From assembly GCF_026341815.1 (NCBI RefSeq), contig NZ_JAPENX010000001.1:6324001-6388000 (forward strand): a stretch of DNA of 64,000 nucleotides, written 5' to 3'. Position 1 is the first letter of the stretch; the number at the start of each line of letters is the position of its first letter. Source of the stretch: Streptomyces sp. NBC_00572. GTDB taxonomy: Bacteria > Actinomycetota > Actinomycetes > Streptomycetales > Streptomycetaceae. Under the pieces are notes generated by a model, which was given only the letters and a program-made list of their open reading frames with translations, made no database searches and was not told where the DNA came from. Both the position numbers and the translations under genes were made by a program. This document shows positions 52,676 through 60,962 of the stretch, piece after piece.

Positions 52676-53599
52676 TCAGCCGGCCTGGGGCCCGACATCG
52701 AGGTGGAGGGCGACGGAGAGGCGATGGTGGAGGGCGCCGAGGACCGGCTCACCCGGGGTGAACAGCCCGGCGGCGAGCTTCCAGTAGCGGGTGATCACGG
52801 GCCCGTCGCTCCGGGCGAGCAACGGAAGGAGCCTCCGCCGGAAGTCCGGGGAATCCCCTTCCCCGCCCGCGTGGGCGTACGCGGCGACGAAGCAGTCCAG
52901 GGCGCCGCCGTCACGCAGGGACCGCCCGCCCCGCAGCTCCGCCGAGGCCAGTGTGTACGCCTCCGCGAGACCCTCGTACAGCACCGCCGGCCGGTACTCC
53001 CCGTCCGGCAGCGGCGGCGCCGGCCGCGACTCCGGCCGGTCGAGCAGCGGATCGGACACCAGCGCGTGCAACCGGGCGAAGTCGAGGACCTGCGCGGGAC
53101 TCGGCTCCTCCGGGAGCGCCGGCACCACCGAGTCGAGCACCATCGACACCACCCGCCCCGGCAGCTGAACCGGCAGGATCCGACGCCAGAACCGGACCAG
53201 GCCCGCCGTGTCCGGCGGCACGGACACCGCACCGATCAGCCGCAGCCGCTCGGCCCGCTCCCCGGCCGGGCAGTCCTGGAGCAGCCGCAGCGACGCCTCG
53301 CGCCAGCGCAACGCGGCCAGTTGGGAACCCAGCTCCCGCAACCGCCCCGAGACGACCTCCTCCAGCGCCTCGTCACGCGCGAGGACCCGCTCGACCTCGG
53401 GAACGGGCAGATCCAGGGCACGCAGGGAGCGGATCAGGAGGAGCCGGTCGAGCGCGCCGGGCCCGTACCGCCGATGCCCGCCGGAGCTGCGCCCCGCCTC
53501 GGGCAACAGACCCCGGTCGGAGTAGTACCGCACCGTCTTCACCGTGACACCCGCCCGCTCGGCGAGCTCCCCGATGCTCCACAGCCCGTCGGACACCAC
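52676..53599 (-). CDS. MerR family regulator with C-terminal ligand domain
   Basis: This 307-residue protein starts with GTG 53599, 8 bp after GAGGGAGG. The winged helix is GLWSIGELAERAGVTVKTVR and YYSDRGLLPEAGRS. The long C-terminal domain (about 110-307) has no cysteine pair, so it is a drug- or ligand-sensing MerR, not a metal sensor. It is divergent from a hydrolase gene whose promoter has the 19-bp spacer expected for a MerR activator. It is the likely activator. Confidence 0.9.
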   Translation of the reverse strand: MVSDGLWSIGELAERAGVTVKTVRYYSDRGLLPEAGRSSGGHRRYGPGALDRLLLIRSLRALDLPVPEVERVLARDEALEEVVSGRLRELGSQLAALRWREASLRLLQDCPAGERAERLRLIGAVSVPPDTAGLVRFWRRILPVQLPGRVVSMVLDSVVPALPEEPSPAQVLDFARLHALVSDPLLDRPESRPAPPLPDGEYRPAVLYEGLAEAYTLASAELRGGRSLRDGGALDCFVAAYAHAGGEGDSPDFRRRLLPLLARSDGPVITRYWKLAAGLFTPGEPVLGALHHRLSVALHLDVGPQAG

Positions 53600-53685
53600 G
53601 ACGTGAGCCTCCCTCGGGGGCACTCGGCAGGAGCCCTTCCGTACCGTCGGTCTCAGTCTGGCGTACGGCCCTTCCCCCGTGCTCC

Positions 53686-53716
53686 TTGCATCTCCCCCAG
53701 GGGGAGTTCCTAGCGT
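53686..53716 (+). promoter_or_regulatory. MerR-type promoter with 19-bp spacer and palindrome
   Basis: TTGCAT (53686-53691) and TAGCGT (53711-53716) are separated by exactly 19 bp. The spacer holds the perfect 15-nt palindrome CTCCCCCAGGGGGAG (53692-53706). This is the classic layout for MerR activation. It drives the hydrolase gene at 53758. Confidence 0.85.
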
Positions 53717-53757
53717 GGCGGCGAGACATCCCCGAGGAGAGTCGCGAGGAGACGATC

Positions 53758-55275
53758 ATGACCGCGTTCGTGCTGGTGTCGGGCCCCTTCACCGACGGGT
53801 GGGTATGGGAGGAGACCGCGTCCCGGCTCCGGGTGGCGGGCTCGGAGGCGTACCCCGTGACCCTCGCGGGGATGGGGAACCGGCAGGACGAGGCCGGGCC
53901 CGCGACCGATCTGGAGACGCACATCGAGGACCTGGTGCGGCTGATCGACGGCATCGGGGCGCCCCAGGTCGTACTCGTCGGACACGGTTACGGGCTCCAC
54001 CCCGTCCTCGGCGCCGCCGACCGGCGCCCCGGACGCGTCGCCCGGATCGTCTCCCTGGACACGGGTCTGCCGGACAACGGCGAGGCCGCCGCGCGCTCCG
54101 TACCCGACCCCGAGGTGCGGGCACGGCTCGGCGACCGGGCCGAGGGCAGGATCGCGCCGCCGTTGCCGGGCACCTGGTCCCGCTGGGGCAGCACCGAAGG
54201 TGTCCCCGCCGAAGCACTCGAACGCCTTGAGCGCCTCGCCGCGCCCCAGCCGGCGGGCACGCTCACCCAGCCGCTCCGGCTGACCGGCGCGGCCGCCTCC
54301 CTGCCGACCACCGGCGTGCTGTGCACCGCCAACGGGTCCAGCATCGAGCTTGTCCGGATGCTGGTGGAATCCGGGCCGCCGCAGTTCCGGGCCCTCGCCG
54401 ACGACCGGATGCGCTTCTTCGACCTCGACACCGGCCACTGGCCGATGCTCTCCGTTCCCGAGGAACTCGCCGAGGTGCTGCGCCGGGCGGCCGCCGGAGA
54501 GGGCCACCGGGTGACCGTGCCCGAGCAGGTGGACGAGCGGCCGACGCACCTGCTGCCCTTCCTCCTCGACGTACCCGAAGTGCCGTGTGAGCGGCGCGGA
54601 AGGGTCGACCTCCACCTCCCCGCCGGCCCTCCACCCGGGGACGCCGATCGGCCTCGACCGGCTGTCGTCTTCGTCCACGGCGGTCCGGTCGCCCCCGACC
54701 AGCGGCCCACCCCACGGGACACCCCGTTCCTCCTCGGGTACGGCCGCTACGCGGCGAGCCTCGGAGCGGTCGGCGTCACCCTCGACCACCGGCTGCACGG
54801 CATCGCCGACTTCGCCCTCGCGGCCGAGGATCTCGCCGAAGCCGTGGCCCTCGTGCGCGCCGACCCGCGGGTCGACGGAGAGCGGATCGCGCTCTGGTTC
54901 TTCTCCGCGGGCGGGCTCCTGGCGGCGGAATGGCTGGCCGCGCCCCCGCCGTGGCTGCGCTGTGTGGCGGCGAGCTACCCGGCCCTGGCCCCGCTGCCCG
55001 GCTGGGGTGCGGTGGAGCCCCGCTTCAGGCCCGTCGACGTCGTGGGTACGGCGGACGGGCCGCCGATCGTCCTGACCCGGGCCGGACGGGAGCACCCGAC
55101 GTTCGCGGCGACGGTCGAGGAGTTCCTGACCGCCGCGGCGAAGAACGGGGCCGAGGTCGAGATCGTCGACGTCCCGGACGGCCACCACGGCTTCGAACTG
55201 GTCGACCCGACCGATGAGTCCCGCGCGCGCGTGGAGCGGGCGATGCGATCCGTGCTCGGGCATCTGCGGGACTGA
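53758..55275 (+). CDS. Double alpha/beta-hydrolase; first domain lacks the catalytic serine
   Basis: This 505-residue protein starts with ATG 53758. Residues about 1-240 form an alpha/beta-hydrolase whose elbow reads VVLVGHGYGLHPVLG, with Gly in place of the nucleophile Ser. Residues about 265-505 form a second hydrolase with FVHGGPVAP (oxyanion), ALWFFSAGGLLAAEWL (Ser elbow) and VPDGHHGFELVD (His). The first domain therefore looks inactive and may be structural or ligand-binding. It is preceded by a MerR-type promoter and divergent from a MerR gene. Confidence 0.87.
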   Translation: MTAFVLVSGPFTDGWVWEETASRLRVAGSEAYPVTLAGMGNRQDEAGPATDLETHIEDLVRLIDGIGAPQVVLVGHGYGLHPVLGAADRRPGRVARIVSLDTGLPDNGEAAARSVPDPEVRARLGDRAEGRIAPPLPGTWSRWGSTEGVPAEALERLERLAAPQPAGTLTQPLRLTGAAASLPTTGVLCTANGSSIELVRMLVESGPPQFRALADDRMRFFDLDTGHWPMLSVPEELAEVLRRAAAGEGHRVTVPEQVDERPTHLLPFLLDVPEVPCERRGRVDLHLPAGPPPGDADRPRPAVVFVHGGPVAPDQRPTPRDTPFLLGYGRYAASLGAVGVTLDHRLHGIADFALAAEDLAEAVALVRADPRVDGERIALWFFSAGGLLAAEWLAAPPPWLRCVAASYPALAPLPGWGAVEPRFRPVDVVGTADGPPIVLTRAGREHPTFAATVEEFLTAAAKNGAEVEIVDVPDGHHGFELVDPTDESRARVERAMRSVLGHLRD

Positions 55276-55303
55276 CCGGCGGTCGACCCGAGCACCACCC
55301 CGC

Positions 55304-55737
55304 TCAAGCCGCGTACACGAGACGGCCGCCCACGTACGTACGCTCCACCCGCGCGTCGGCGATCTCCTCCGGCGGCCCCGTGAGGATGTCGCGGTCCAGG
55401 ACGACCAGATCGGCGAGGTTCCCGGGACGCAGGCTGCCCGCGTCGTCGTGGCCGTTCGCATGGGCGGAGCCGGCGGTGTACGCGGCGAGGGCCGTGGGCA
55501 GGTCGAGGCGCTGCTCCGGCAGGAAGACCCGGTCGTCGGTGGAGCCGGGATCCCGGCGGGTGACGGCGACCTGGATGCCCGCGAGCAGAAGCTTCCCGTT
55601 CAGGTCGACGACCTCGGTCCGGGGCCGATGGGGTCACGGACCTCGTGGTGGCCCACGGCCGCGATGCGGTCGCCGACGACCGCCAGGGACGTCGCCCGGC
55701 CGTTGGGGTCGCACGGACGAAAAGCGGTGGTCGTCCG
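55304..55737 (-). pseudogene. Amidohydrolase pseudogene with central deletion and frameshift
   Basis: Reading the minus strand, an N-terminal piece FRPCDPNGRATSLAVVGDR continues to HHEVRD and IGPGPR, typical of YtcJ-type amidohydrolases. One base appears missing near 55618-55622, so the frame shifts to TEVVDLNGKLLLAGIQ. At LLAGIQ the chain jumps to a C-terminal piece, VAVTRRDPGSTDDRVFLPE and LRPGNLADLVVLDRD, ending GRLVYAA and stop at 55304-55306. The central metal-binding domain (about 400 residues) is gone. The intact gene would have been about 540 residues. Confidence 0.85.
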
Positions 55738-55763
55738 ACCGGCTGCCCTGACACGATCTCGGC

Positions 55764-56288
55764 ATGACCACGTTGTTCCTGATGGTCGGCCTGCCTGGAG
55801 CCGGCAAGACCACGCGGGCCCGGCAGCTCGCCGCAGAGCACGGCGCGCTGCGCCTCACGCCCGACGACTGGATGATTCCGCTGTTCGGTGTGTCGGAGGC
55901 GGACGGGAAGCGCGACGTGTTGGAAGGGCGGATGCTCTGGCTCGCTCTGGAGGCATTGCGGCTCGGCACCGACGTCGTGGTGGACTTCGGCTGTTGGTCC
56001 CGTGACGAGCGGTCCGCGATCCGCCGGCTGGCGGAGGCGGAGGGCGCGTGCTTCCGCATGGTCTACCTGCCGGTGGACGACGAGACCCAGCGCGACCGGA
56101 TCGCCCATCGCTGGGCAACCGCCCCGGAGGAGACGTTCCCGATCGCCGAGGCCGACCTCCGGCACGGGCGGGCGCACTTCGAGGAGCCCGACGCGGCGGA
56201 ACTCGACGGGCACGCGATCGACGGCCCGCCTCCAGGGTCGTCGACCTGGCACCAGTGGGCCGCCGACCGGTGGCCGTCGTTCGCGTGA
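55764..56288 (+). CDS. P-loop kinase (AAA/zeta-toxin-like)
   Basis: This 174-residue protein starts with ATG 55764 and has an early Walker A motif, FLMVGLPGAGKTTRARQLAA. A later LRLTPDDWMIPLFGV segment is the usual substrate-side motif of small ATP-dependent kinases. The pattern is shared by chloramphenicol phosphotransferase-like and zeta-toxin-like proteins. The substrate is unknown. No antitoxin gene is adjacent. Confidence 0.87.
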   Translation: MTTLFLMVGLPGAGKTTRARQLAAEHGALRLTPDDWMIPLFGVSEADGKRDVLEGRMLWLALEALRLGTDVVVDFGCWSRDERSAIRRLAEAEGACFRMVYLPVDDETQRDRIAHRWATAPEETFPIAEADLRHGRAHFEEPDAAELDGHAIDGPPPGSSTWHQWAADRWPSFA

Positions 56289-56349
56289 CACCCACCTGAC
56301 TGCTGCCCGATCGCGAACCCGTTCCGGACCGCGAGGAAATAGTAGCCAT

Positions 56350-56371
56350 GTACATAGTATCCATGTACTGT
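56350..56371. promoter_or_regulatory. Inverted repeat and -10 upstream of the marR pair
   Basis: GTACAT (56350-56355) and ATGTAC (56363-56368) form a perfect 6-7-6 inverted repeat. A -10-like TACTGT lies at 56366-56371, only 7 bp before the GTG at 56379. This spacing suggests a leaderless transcript repressed by the product. Confidence 0.6.
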
Positions 56372-56378
56372 ATCCAGT

Positions 56379-56861
56379 GTGAGTTCAACAGCTGAGGGCG
56401 CCACCGCGGGATTCCTGGTCTGGCGCCTGTCGATGAAGTGGCGTGTGGCCGTCGATCGGGCGGTCGCACCGATGGGCCTGACCCACGCCCAGTACGTGGT
56501 GATGGCGTCGCTGTACGGCATGTCGCGCTCCGGGCTCCGGCCCAGCCAGCGGGCACTCGCCGACCGGACGGGGCTGGAGCCGCTGTACGTCTCCAAGCTC
56601 GCCCGTGCCCTGGAGGCCTCCGGCCTCGTCGCCCGCACCCGGGATCCGGACGACCCGCGCGCCATGCAGCTGTCGCTCACCGAGCAGGGACGCGACGTCA
56701 CCCGTCGCGCGATCAAGGTGGTCCAGGGCCTCCTGGACCAGTTGCTCGAACCCCTCGGGGGCCAGAACAGCCCGCGTACACGGGAGTTCACCCGAGAGCT
56801 GGCGACCTTGCTCGACGCACCTCTTGATCCGCACACCGAGAACCACGAGGAGCAGTCATGA
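56379..56861 (+). CDS. MarR family regulator
   Basis: This 160-residue protein starts with GTG 56379 without a clear ribosome site, consistent with a leaderless mRNA. The winged helix includes PSQRALADRTGLEPLYVSKL and the wing VARTRDPDDPRAMQLSLTEQ. It is coupled by ATGA at 56858-56861 to a second winged-helix gene. The two could form a regulator pair. The inverted repeat at 56350-56368 is its likely site. Confidence 0.9.
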   Translation: MSSTAEGATAGFLVWRLSMKWRVAVDRAVAPMGLTHAQYVVMASLYGMSRSGLRPSQRALADRTGLEPLYVSKLARALEASGLVARTRDPDDPRAMQLSLTEQGRDVTRRAIKVVQGLLDQLLEPLGGQNSPRTREFTRELATLLDAPLDPHTENHEEQS

Positions 56862-57313
56862 CCACCGACACCACCACCGCACCCAGCGTCAACGGCCGAG
56901 TGCTGGCCCTGGCGCACCATGCCGCACGTGCCCTCCTGGAGGGTGTGCTGACCCGCCACGGCATCACGTTCCACCAGAGCGTGACGTTCCGGGCCGTCGT
57001 AGCCGCGGGCGAGTCCATCGGCCGCGACGAGCTCGTCGGCGACGTCACCGGCTCGCTGAAGACCGACGCGTCGGTCGTGACGGCGGTCATCGAGGAGCTG
57101 ACCACCGCCAAGCTGCTCGAAGAGGTCCCGGCGGAGACGTCCCGGGTTCGACTCACCGACGCCGGGCGGGAGTTGTACGAGGTCACGTCCGCCGAGTCCG
57201 CCGGGATCACCGCCCGGCTGTACGGCGGCATCCCGGCCGAGGACCTCGCCGTCGTGGGCCGCGTGCTGACCCTGATCACGGACCGCGCGAACGCCGAGCT
57301 GGCCGGCGCCTGA
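56858..57313 (+). CDS. Second winged-helix (MarR-like) protein in the pair
   Basis: This 151-residue protein starts with ATG 56858. It has a winged helix with GDVTGSLKTDASVVTAVIEE and a wing-like SRVRLTDAGRELYEV. The N-terminal helix NGRVLALAHHAARALLEGVL and the C-terminal helix match the MarR dimer interface. Two coupled MarR-like genes suggest a heterodimer or successive regulation. No dedicated exporter gene follows. Confidence 0.82.
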   Translation: MTTDTTTAPSVNGRVLALAHHAARALLEGVLTRHGITFHQSVTFRAVVAAGESIGRDELVGDVTGSLKTDASVVTAVIEELTTAKLLEEVPAETSRVRLTDAGRELYEVTSAESAGITARLYGGIPAEDLAVVGRVLTLITDRANAELAGA

Positions 57314-57380
57314 GGTTTCGTACGGTCGCTTCCCGGGCCCGGCCTGGTTCGGAGGGAGACCGGTCTGATCAAATTCCCCC

Positions 57381-58346
57381 ATGCGTCACGCCTGCCTCGC
57401 CCGTCATACCTTCCCCGCCGCCGTCGCCGGACTCCTTCTGGTCACCCTCACCGCCTGCGGGACCGAGCGGCAGGGGGCTGCCGCCGCCGGCAGCGCCTCA
57501 CCGCCCGCGTGCGGGCCCGGGGCGAGTCCCGCCGAGAGCGCAGACGTACCGCAGGCCGACATACCGGGGGCGTCCGCCTCCCCGGCTCAGGACGGCGTCA
57601 CGATCATCGGGACCGGCGGAGGCGCCTCCGCCGGTGCACCTTCCTGCGCCGTGTACTCCGTCACCAGCCGGGAGACCGAGCCCTTCACCTACGTCGTCAC
57701 GGTCGGATTCGTCTCGGAATCCGGCCAGGCGCTCGTCAACGTCGACGACACCGTCCAGACCGTCGCCCCCGGCCGGACCGTCCGGCGCACGGTCACCGCC
57801 ACCGGGCGGCTCTCCCCGGACGCGGTCGGCAAGGTGCAGGCCCGGATCGTGAAGGTGCGGAGCTTCCCGACCGCCGAGACGCCGAGCGTCGGCGGCACCT
57901 GTCCGCCCACGGGGGTGCGTGTGTACGCGGATGAGGGCGACGCGGCCATGGGGCTGCGCGTCGTCGGCCTCCACCTGGAGAACTGCGGCACCCGGTCGTA
58001 CCGGCTCAACGGCTACCCCCGGGTCGAGATCCGCGACGAGGACCACGAGCGCGTCGACGGCGTGTCGATCGTCCAGGGCGGCGACGCCGTCGCCGGGGGC
58101 ACCGGGGCCGACGGCCCGCCGCAGCAGCTGGTACTGGAGCCGGGCGAGCGCGCCCACGCCGGCCTCGTCTGGCGCAACACCGTCGAAGGGGGAGTCGGCG
58201 ATCCCGTGAACGCCCCCTACGCGCGCGTGTGGGCGAAGCCGGGCGCCGCCCCGGTGACCGTGACCCCCGAGCTGGACCTCGGCACGACGGGGAAACTCGG
58301 CGTCGGGCCCTGGAAGAAGGACGGGGAACAGGCCGGGGGAGGCTGA
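57381..58346 (+). CDS. DUF4232 lipoprotein
   Basis: This 321-residue protein has a signal peptide ending VAGLLLVTLTACGTERQG, with a lipobox cysteine near residue 26. A low-complexity linker follows. The C-terminal half (about 175-300) is the DUF4232 domain: CPPTGVRVYADEGDAAMGLR and VVGLHLENCGTRSYRLNGYP. This family is a secreted actinobacterial beta-sandwich of unknown role. It stands alone, converging with an ATP-grasp gene. Confidence 0.87.
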   Translation: MRHACLARHTFPAAVAGLLLVTLTACGTERQGAAAAGSASPPACGPGASPAESADVPQADIPGASASPAQDGVTIIGTGGGASAGAPSCAVYSVTSRETEPFTYVVTVGFVSESGQALVNVDDTVQTVAPGRTVRRTVTATGRLSPDAVGKVQARIVKVRSFPTAETPSVGGTCPPTGVRVYADEGDAAMGLRVVGLHLENCGTRSYRLNGYPRVEIRDEDHERVDGVSIVQGGDAVAGGTGADGPPQQLVLEPGERAHAGLVWRNTVEGGVGDPVNAPYARVWAKPGAAPVTVTPELDLGTTGKLGVGPWKKDGEQAGGG

Positions 58347-58399
58347 TCCGAGCCGTTCTTCTTCCGCTTGCTCCTCCCCGCGCCTCCCGCCCCCTCGCG

Positions 58400-59737
58400 T
58401 CACGGATGCGAGAACACGCCCACCATCCGAGTGTCCGGGTTGCTGCTCATGCCGACGATCGCGCCCCCGTCGGCGCGGTTGGCACGCGCGTGCGTGCCCG
58501 CGTACCCCTCGTCGGTGAGGAAGATGCCGAGCGCCGCGATCCAGTCGTCGACGGAACCGGTCTCCGGGTCGTACACCGGCTCGGGGCGCGGTACCACCCG
58601 CTCCTGCGCCACGTATCCGCCGCGCTCCACGGTGATCCGCAGCGCCTTGTCCCAGTCGGCGGCGGTGGACTCCCAGCCGACATAGGTGTCCAGACCGCCG
58701 TACCCGGCGCTCGGCTTGAGGATGAGCCGTTCCCTCCGCTCCCGGCAGAGGTCGACGAGTTCGGCGGGACCGGAGGCACGCAGCGTACGGCTCCACGGCA
58801 GGACCCGTTCGACCAGGGCCCGCTCGTCGGCGTCGAAGGAACCGCTCCAGCGGGGGTCGGTGAGCAGGGCGAGGGCGCTCTTGTTCGAGTAGAGGCCGCT
58901 TTCGAGTGAGGTGAAGAGCACGGTCCTGCCCGCCTCGTGAGCGCGGAAGAACGGCTCCGCCACGTCCGGGCCCTCCGGGTCTTCGAGCAGCTGACTCGCC
59001 GCGAAGTTCCGCAGGACCAGGTCGAGAGGGGTGCCGTCCAGCGTGAGCTTGCCGTCGGGCCCCGTGCGTACGTGGTCGATCTCGCCGGTCCGGACGTCGA
59101 GGCCCTGCTCGGCCATCGCCTCCACCGTGGCGCGCATCAGCCTTCCGTACGGGCCGATGCCCCCGCGGCCCTCGATCAGCCCGACCACGGGCTCCCGGTC
59201 ACCGGACAGCGCCGGCCTGGCGCGGTCGCGCAGGACAGCGGCCGTCCGCGCGGCGATGTCCACATGACCGAGCCCGTGCACGCGCGCGAAGTCGGCGAAT
59301 TCCGGGACCCGCAAAAGCCCTTGGTTGAACACGGCCATGTCGACTCCGCCGACCTCGCTGCCGAGGTTGAACTCCAGGAGCTTGAAGGAGGTGCCGTCGT
59401 GGTACGCGTCCGCGCGGCCGAACTTGGCGGGGACACCGGATCCTCCGCGCCGGAACAGTGCCGCGAGCGCGGGTTCGATCCCGACCTCCGCCGCGTACCG
59501 GTCGAGGTCGCCGTCGAAGAGCCGGAGCGGCAGCGACACGAGGAGGTCGAAGAGCCCCTCCAGGTCGCGGGCGAAGGCGGCCGTCTCGGCGGCCCGTACG
59601 AACCACGGCCGGGGCAGCAAGTGCGCGCGCCACGCCTCCTCGAAGGCCGGGGGCAGCTCGGCCCGCGCCACGGCCCCGGCGAGCCCGAGGTTCCCGCGCA
59701 GGCACTCGTCCACGTATGTCCGGCTCAGATCGGTCAT
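58400..59737 (-). CDS. ATP-grasp enzyme, glutathionylspermidine-synthase-like
   Basis: This 445-residue protein starts with ATG 59737. The ATP-grasp portion contains RLILKPSAGYGGLDTYVGWE, the glycine-rich lysine region, and earlier SLESGLYSNKSALALLTDPR. The N-terminal part includes FKLLEFNLGSEVGGVDMAVF, with an E-x-N pattern as in circularly permuted ATP-grasp ligases. It probably ligates a carboxylate to an amine or similar. No precursor peptide gene or partner is seen, so the substrate is unknown. Confidence 0.82.
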   Translation of the reverse strand: MTDLSRTYVDECLRGNLGLAGAVARAELPPAFEEAWRAHLLPRPWFVRAAETAAFARDLEGLFDLLVSLPLRLFDGDLDRYAAEVGIEPALAALFRRGGSGVPAKFGRADAYHDGTSFKLLEFNLGSEVGGVDMAVFNQGLLRVPEFADFARVHGLGHVDIAARTAAVLRDRARPALSGDREPVVGLIEGRGGIGPYGRLMRATVEAMAEQGLDVRTGEIDHVRTGPDGKLTLDGTPLDLVLRNFAASQLLEDPEGPDVAEPFFRAHEAGRTVLFTSLESGLYSNKSALALLTDPRWSGSFDADERALVERVLPWSRTLRASGPAELVDLCRERRERLILKPSAGYGGLDTYVGWESTAADWDKALRITVERGGYVAQERVVPRPEPVYDPETGSVDDWIAALGIFLTDEGYAGTHARANRADGGAIVGMSSNPDTRMVGVFSHP

Positions 59738-60063
59738 CTGCGTCGCTCGCTTCCCTGAAGGAAAAGGAATCGGGTACGTGTTCGGAAAGGCGAGCAGCCT
59801 ACCGCGCGGCCCGCCGGCGTGCCGGGAAACACGGAGAGGGAGCCGGAGCGCCGGTGGGGCGGGGAACACGAAGGGCCCGCACGCCGGTGGGGCGGAGCGA
59901 CGGCGTCCGCGTTAGCGGAACGTGAGCCAGACGTGAGTGGCGGTTGGGAGAGTGGTGCCGGACCCGGGGCGGGCCGTGGGGGCCGGCCCCGGGTCCTTCC
60001 CGGGCCGACTCGGGGAGCAGCGGCCCGGCCGGGCCGGTGAGGACGCCGGGGCCCGTACGGCGT
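59738..60063. other. 326-bp intergenic region with terminator and direct repeats
   Basis: No gene is supported. It contains two direct copies of CGCCGGTGGGGCGG in the first part (around 59850-59893) and the hairpin at 59960-59996. The promoter of the ATP-grasp gene should lie in the first 100 bp. Nothing else is recognised. Confidence 0.55.
59960..59996. terminator. 11-bp perfect stem, 15-nt loop
   Basis: GGACCCGGGGC (59960-59970) pairs with GCCCCGGGTCC (59986-59996). It lies about 70 bp past the stop of the minus-strand GPP34 gene (60064), which it probably terminates. Confidence 0.65.
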
Positions 60064-60738
60064 TCAGCTGGTGAACGTGGCCGCCGTGGCCGCCGTGGCA
60101 GCCGTGACCGCGAGCATCGCCGCCTGCATGTCCCGGATCGCCCGGCGTACGCCCTCCGCGGCCCACTGGCCGGCCGTGAGCTCGTCCAGGCGGGACGCGA
60201 CCTCCTTGCGCGGCAGGTCGGGGAAAGCGAGGCGGTGGAGCTTGGCGCCGTGGATCAGGGCGAGGAGTCCCGTGGTGCGGGCCTGGTGGGTGGGGCCGGT
60301 GACGAGTACCGCGTGCAACCTGGCCCTCAGCTCGCGTTCGACGGAGCCGTCGGCCTCCGGATAGCGGGCGACGGGGAAGAGGCCCATCACCCTCTGCCGC
60401 TCCTCACGTATCAGGCCGCGCTCGCGGAGGCTCTCGACCGTGGCCTTCACGGCCTTGGAGTGGTCCTTCGTCAGCCACTCGGTGACCTTCGGGGCCTTGT
60501 CCTTCTTCGCGCACCAGGCGTCCACCCGCCGCAGTCGCTCGTCCAGCAGCGGCACCTCGGTGGGCGTCGCGTCCGTCACCCGCAGCCGCCCGTCGTCGAC
60601 CGCCACGCGCCCCGCCAGCACGAGATCGAGCAGGATGCCGCCCGCGACGGCCCACGCGGCGGACTGCCGTTCCTTCGCCACCCCGGACACGTCGTCCAGG
60701 GACAGCAGCATGATCTCCTCCGCGAGCGTGACCGCCAC
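60064..60738 (-). CDS. GPP34 (Golgi phosphoprotein 3-like) family protein
   Basis: This 224-residue protein starts with GTG 60738 after AAGGGG. It has the GPP34 signature AEEIMLLSLDDVSGVAKERQ and AWAVAGGILLDLVLAGRVAV. The body is helical, with VTEWLTKDHSKAVKATVESL. In eukaryotes the homologue binds phosphoinositides; the bacterial role is unknown. It is common in actinobacteria. It lies divergent from a LysR gene. Confidence 0.87.
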   Translation of the reverse strand: MAVTLAEEIMLLSLDDVSGVAKERQSAAWAVAGGILLDLVLAGRVAVDDGRLRVTDATPTEVPLLDERLRRVDAWCAKKDKAPKVTEWLTKDHSKAVKATVESLRERGLIREERQRVMGLFPVARYPEADGSVERELRARLHAVLVTGPTHQARTTGLLALIHGAKLHRLAFPDLPRKEVASRLDELTAGQWAAEGVRRAIRDMQAAMLAVTAATAATAATFTS

Positions 60739-60756
60739 CCGGTACCCCTTATCTTC

Positions 60757-60782
60757 CGCATGCGCGCATGCGTGCGTGTGCG
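60757..60782. other. 26-nt alternating purine-pyrimidine tract with 16-nt palindrome
   Basis: From 60757 to 60782 every base alternates between pyrimidine and purine. It contains the perfect palindrome CGCATGCGCGCATGCG (60757-60772). It is 19 bp before the GPP34 start at 60738. Such tracts can adopt left-handed DNA; whether it does so is unknown. Confidence 0.6.
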
Positions 60783-60962
60783 GTGCCACCGGACGGTCGA
60801 CCGCCCACCTGGCACCCTTCGCCCCTGAGGACGACCGGCGCACCTCGACGGTTCCCCGGAGCGGGCCGCCGCCCGGCGTGACCTGCGTCATTCCGTCCGG
60901 GCGGAGGTACTCCGGGGCGCTTTGGTCTGGACCGCAGCGGGCAGGGGCGTCAAGCTCTCGAC

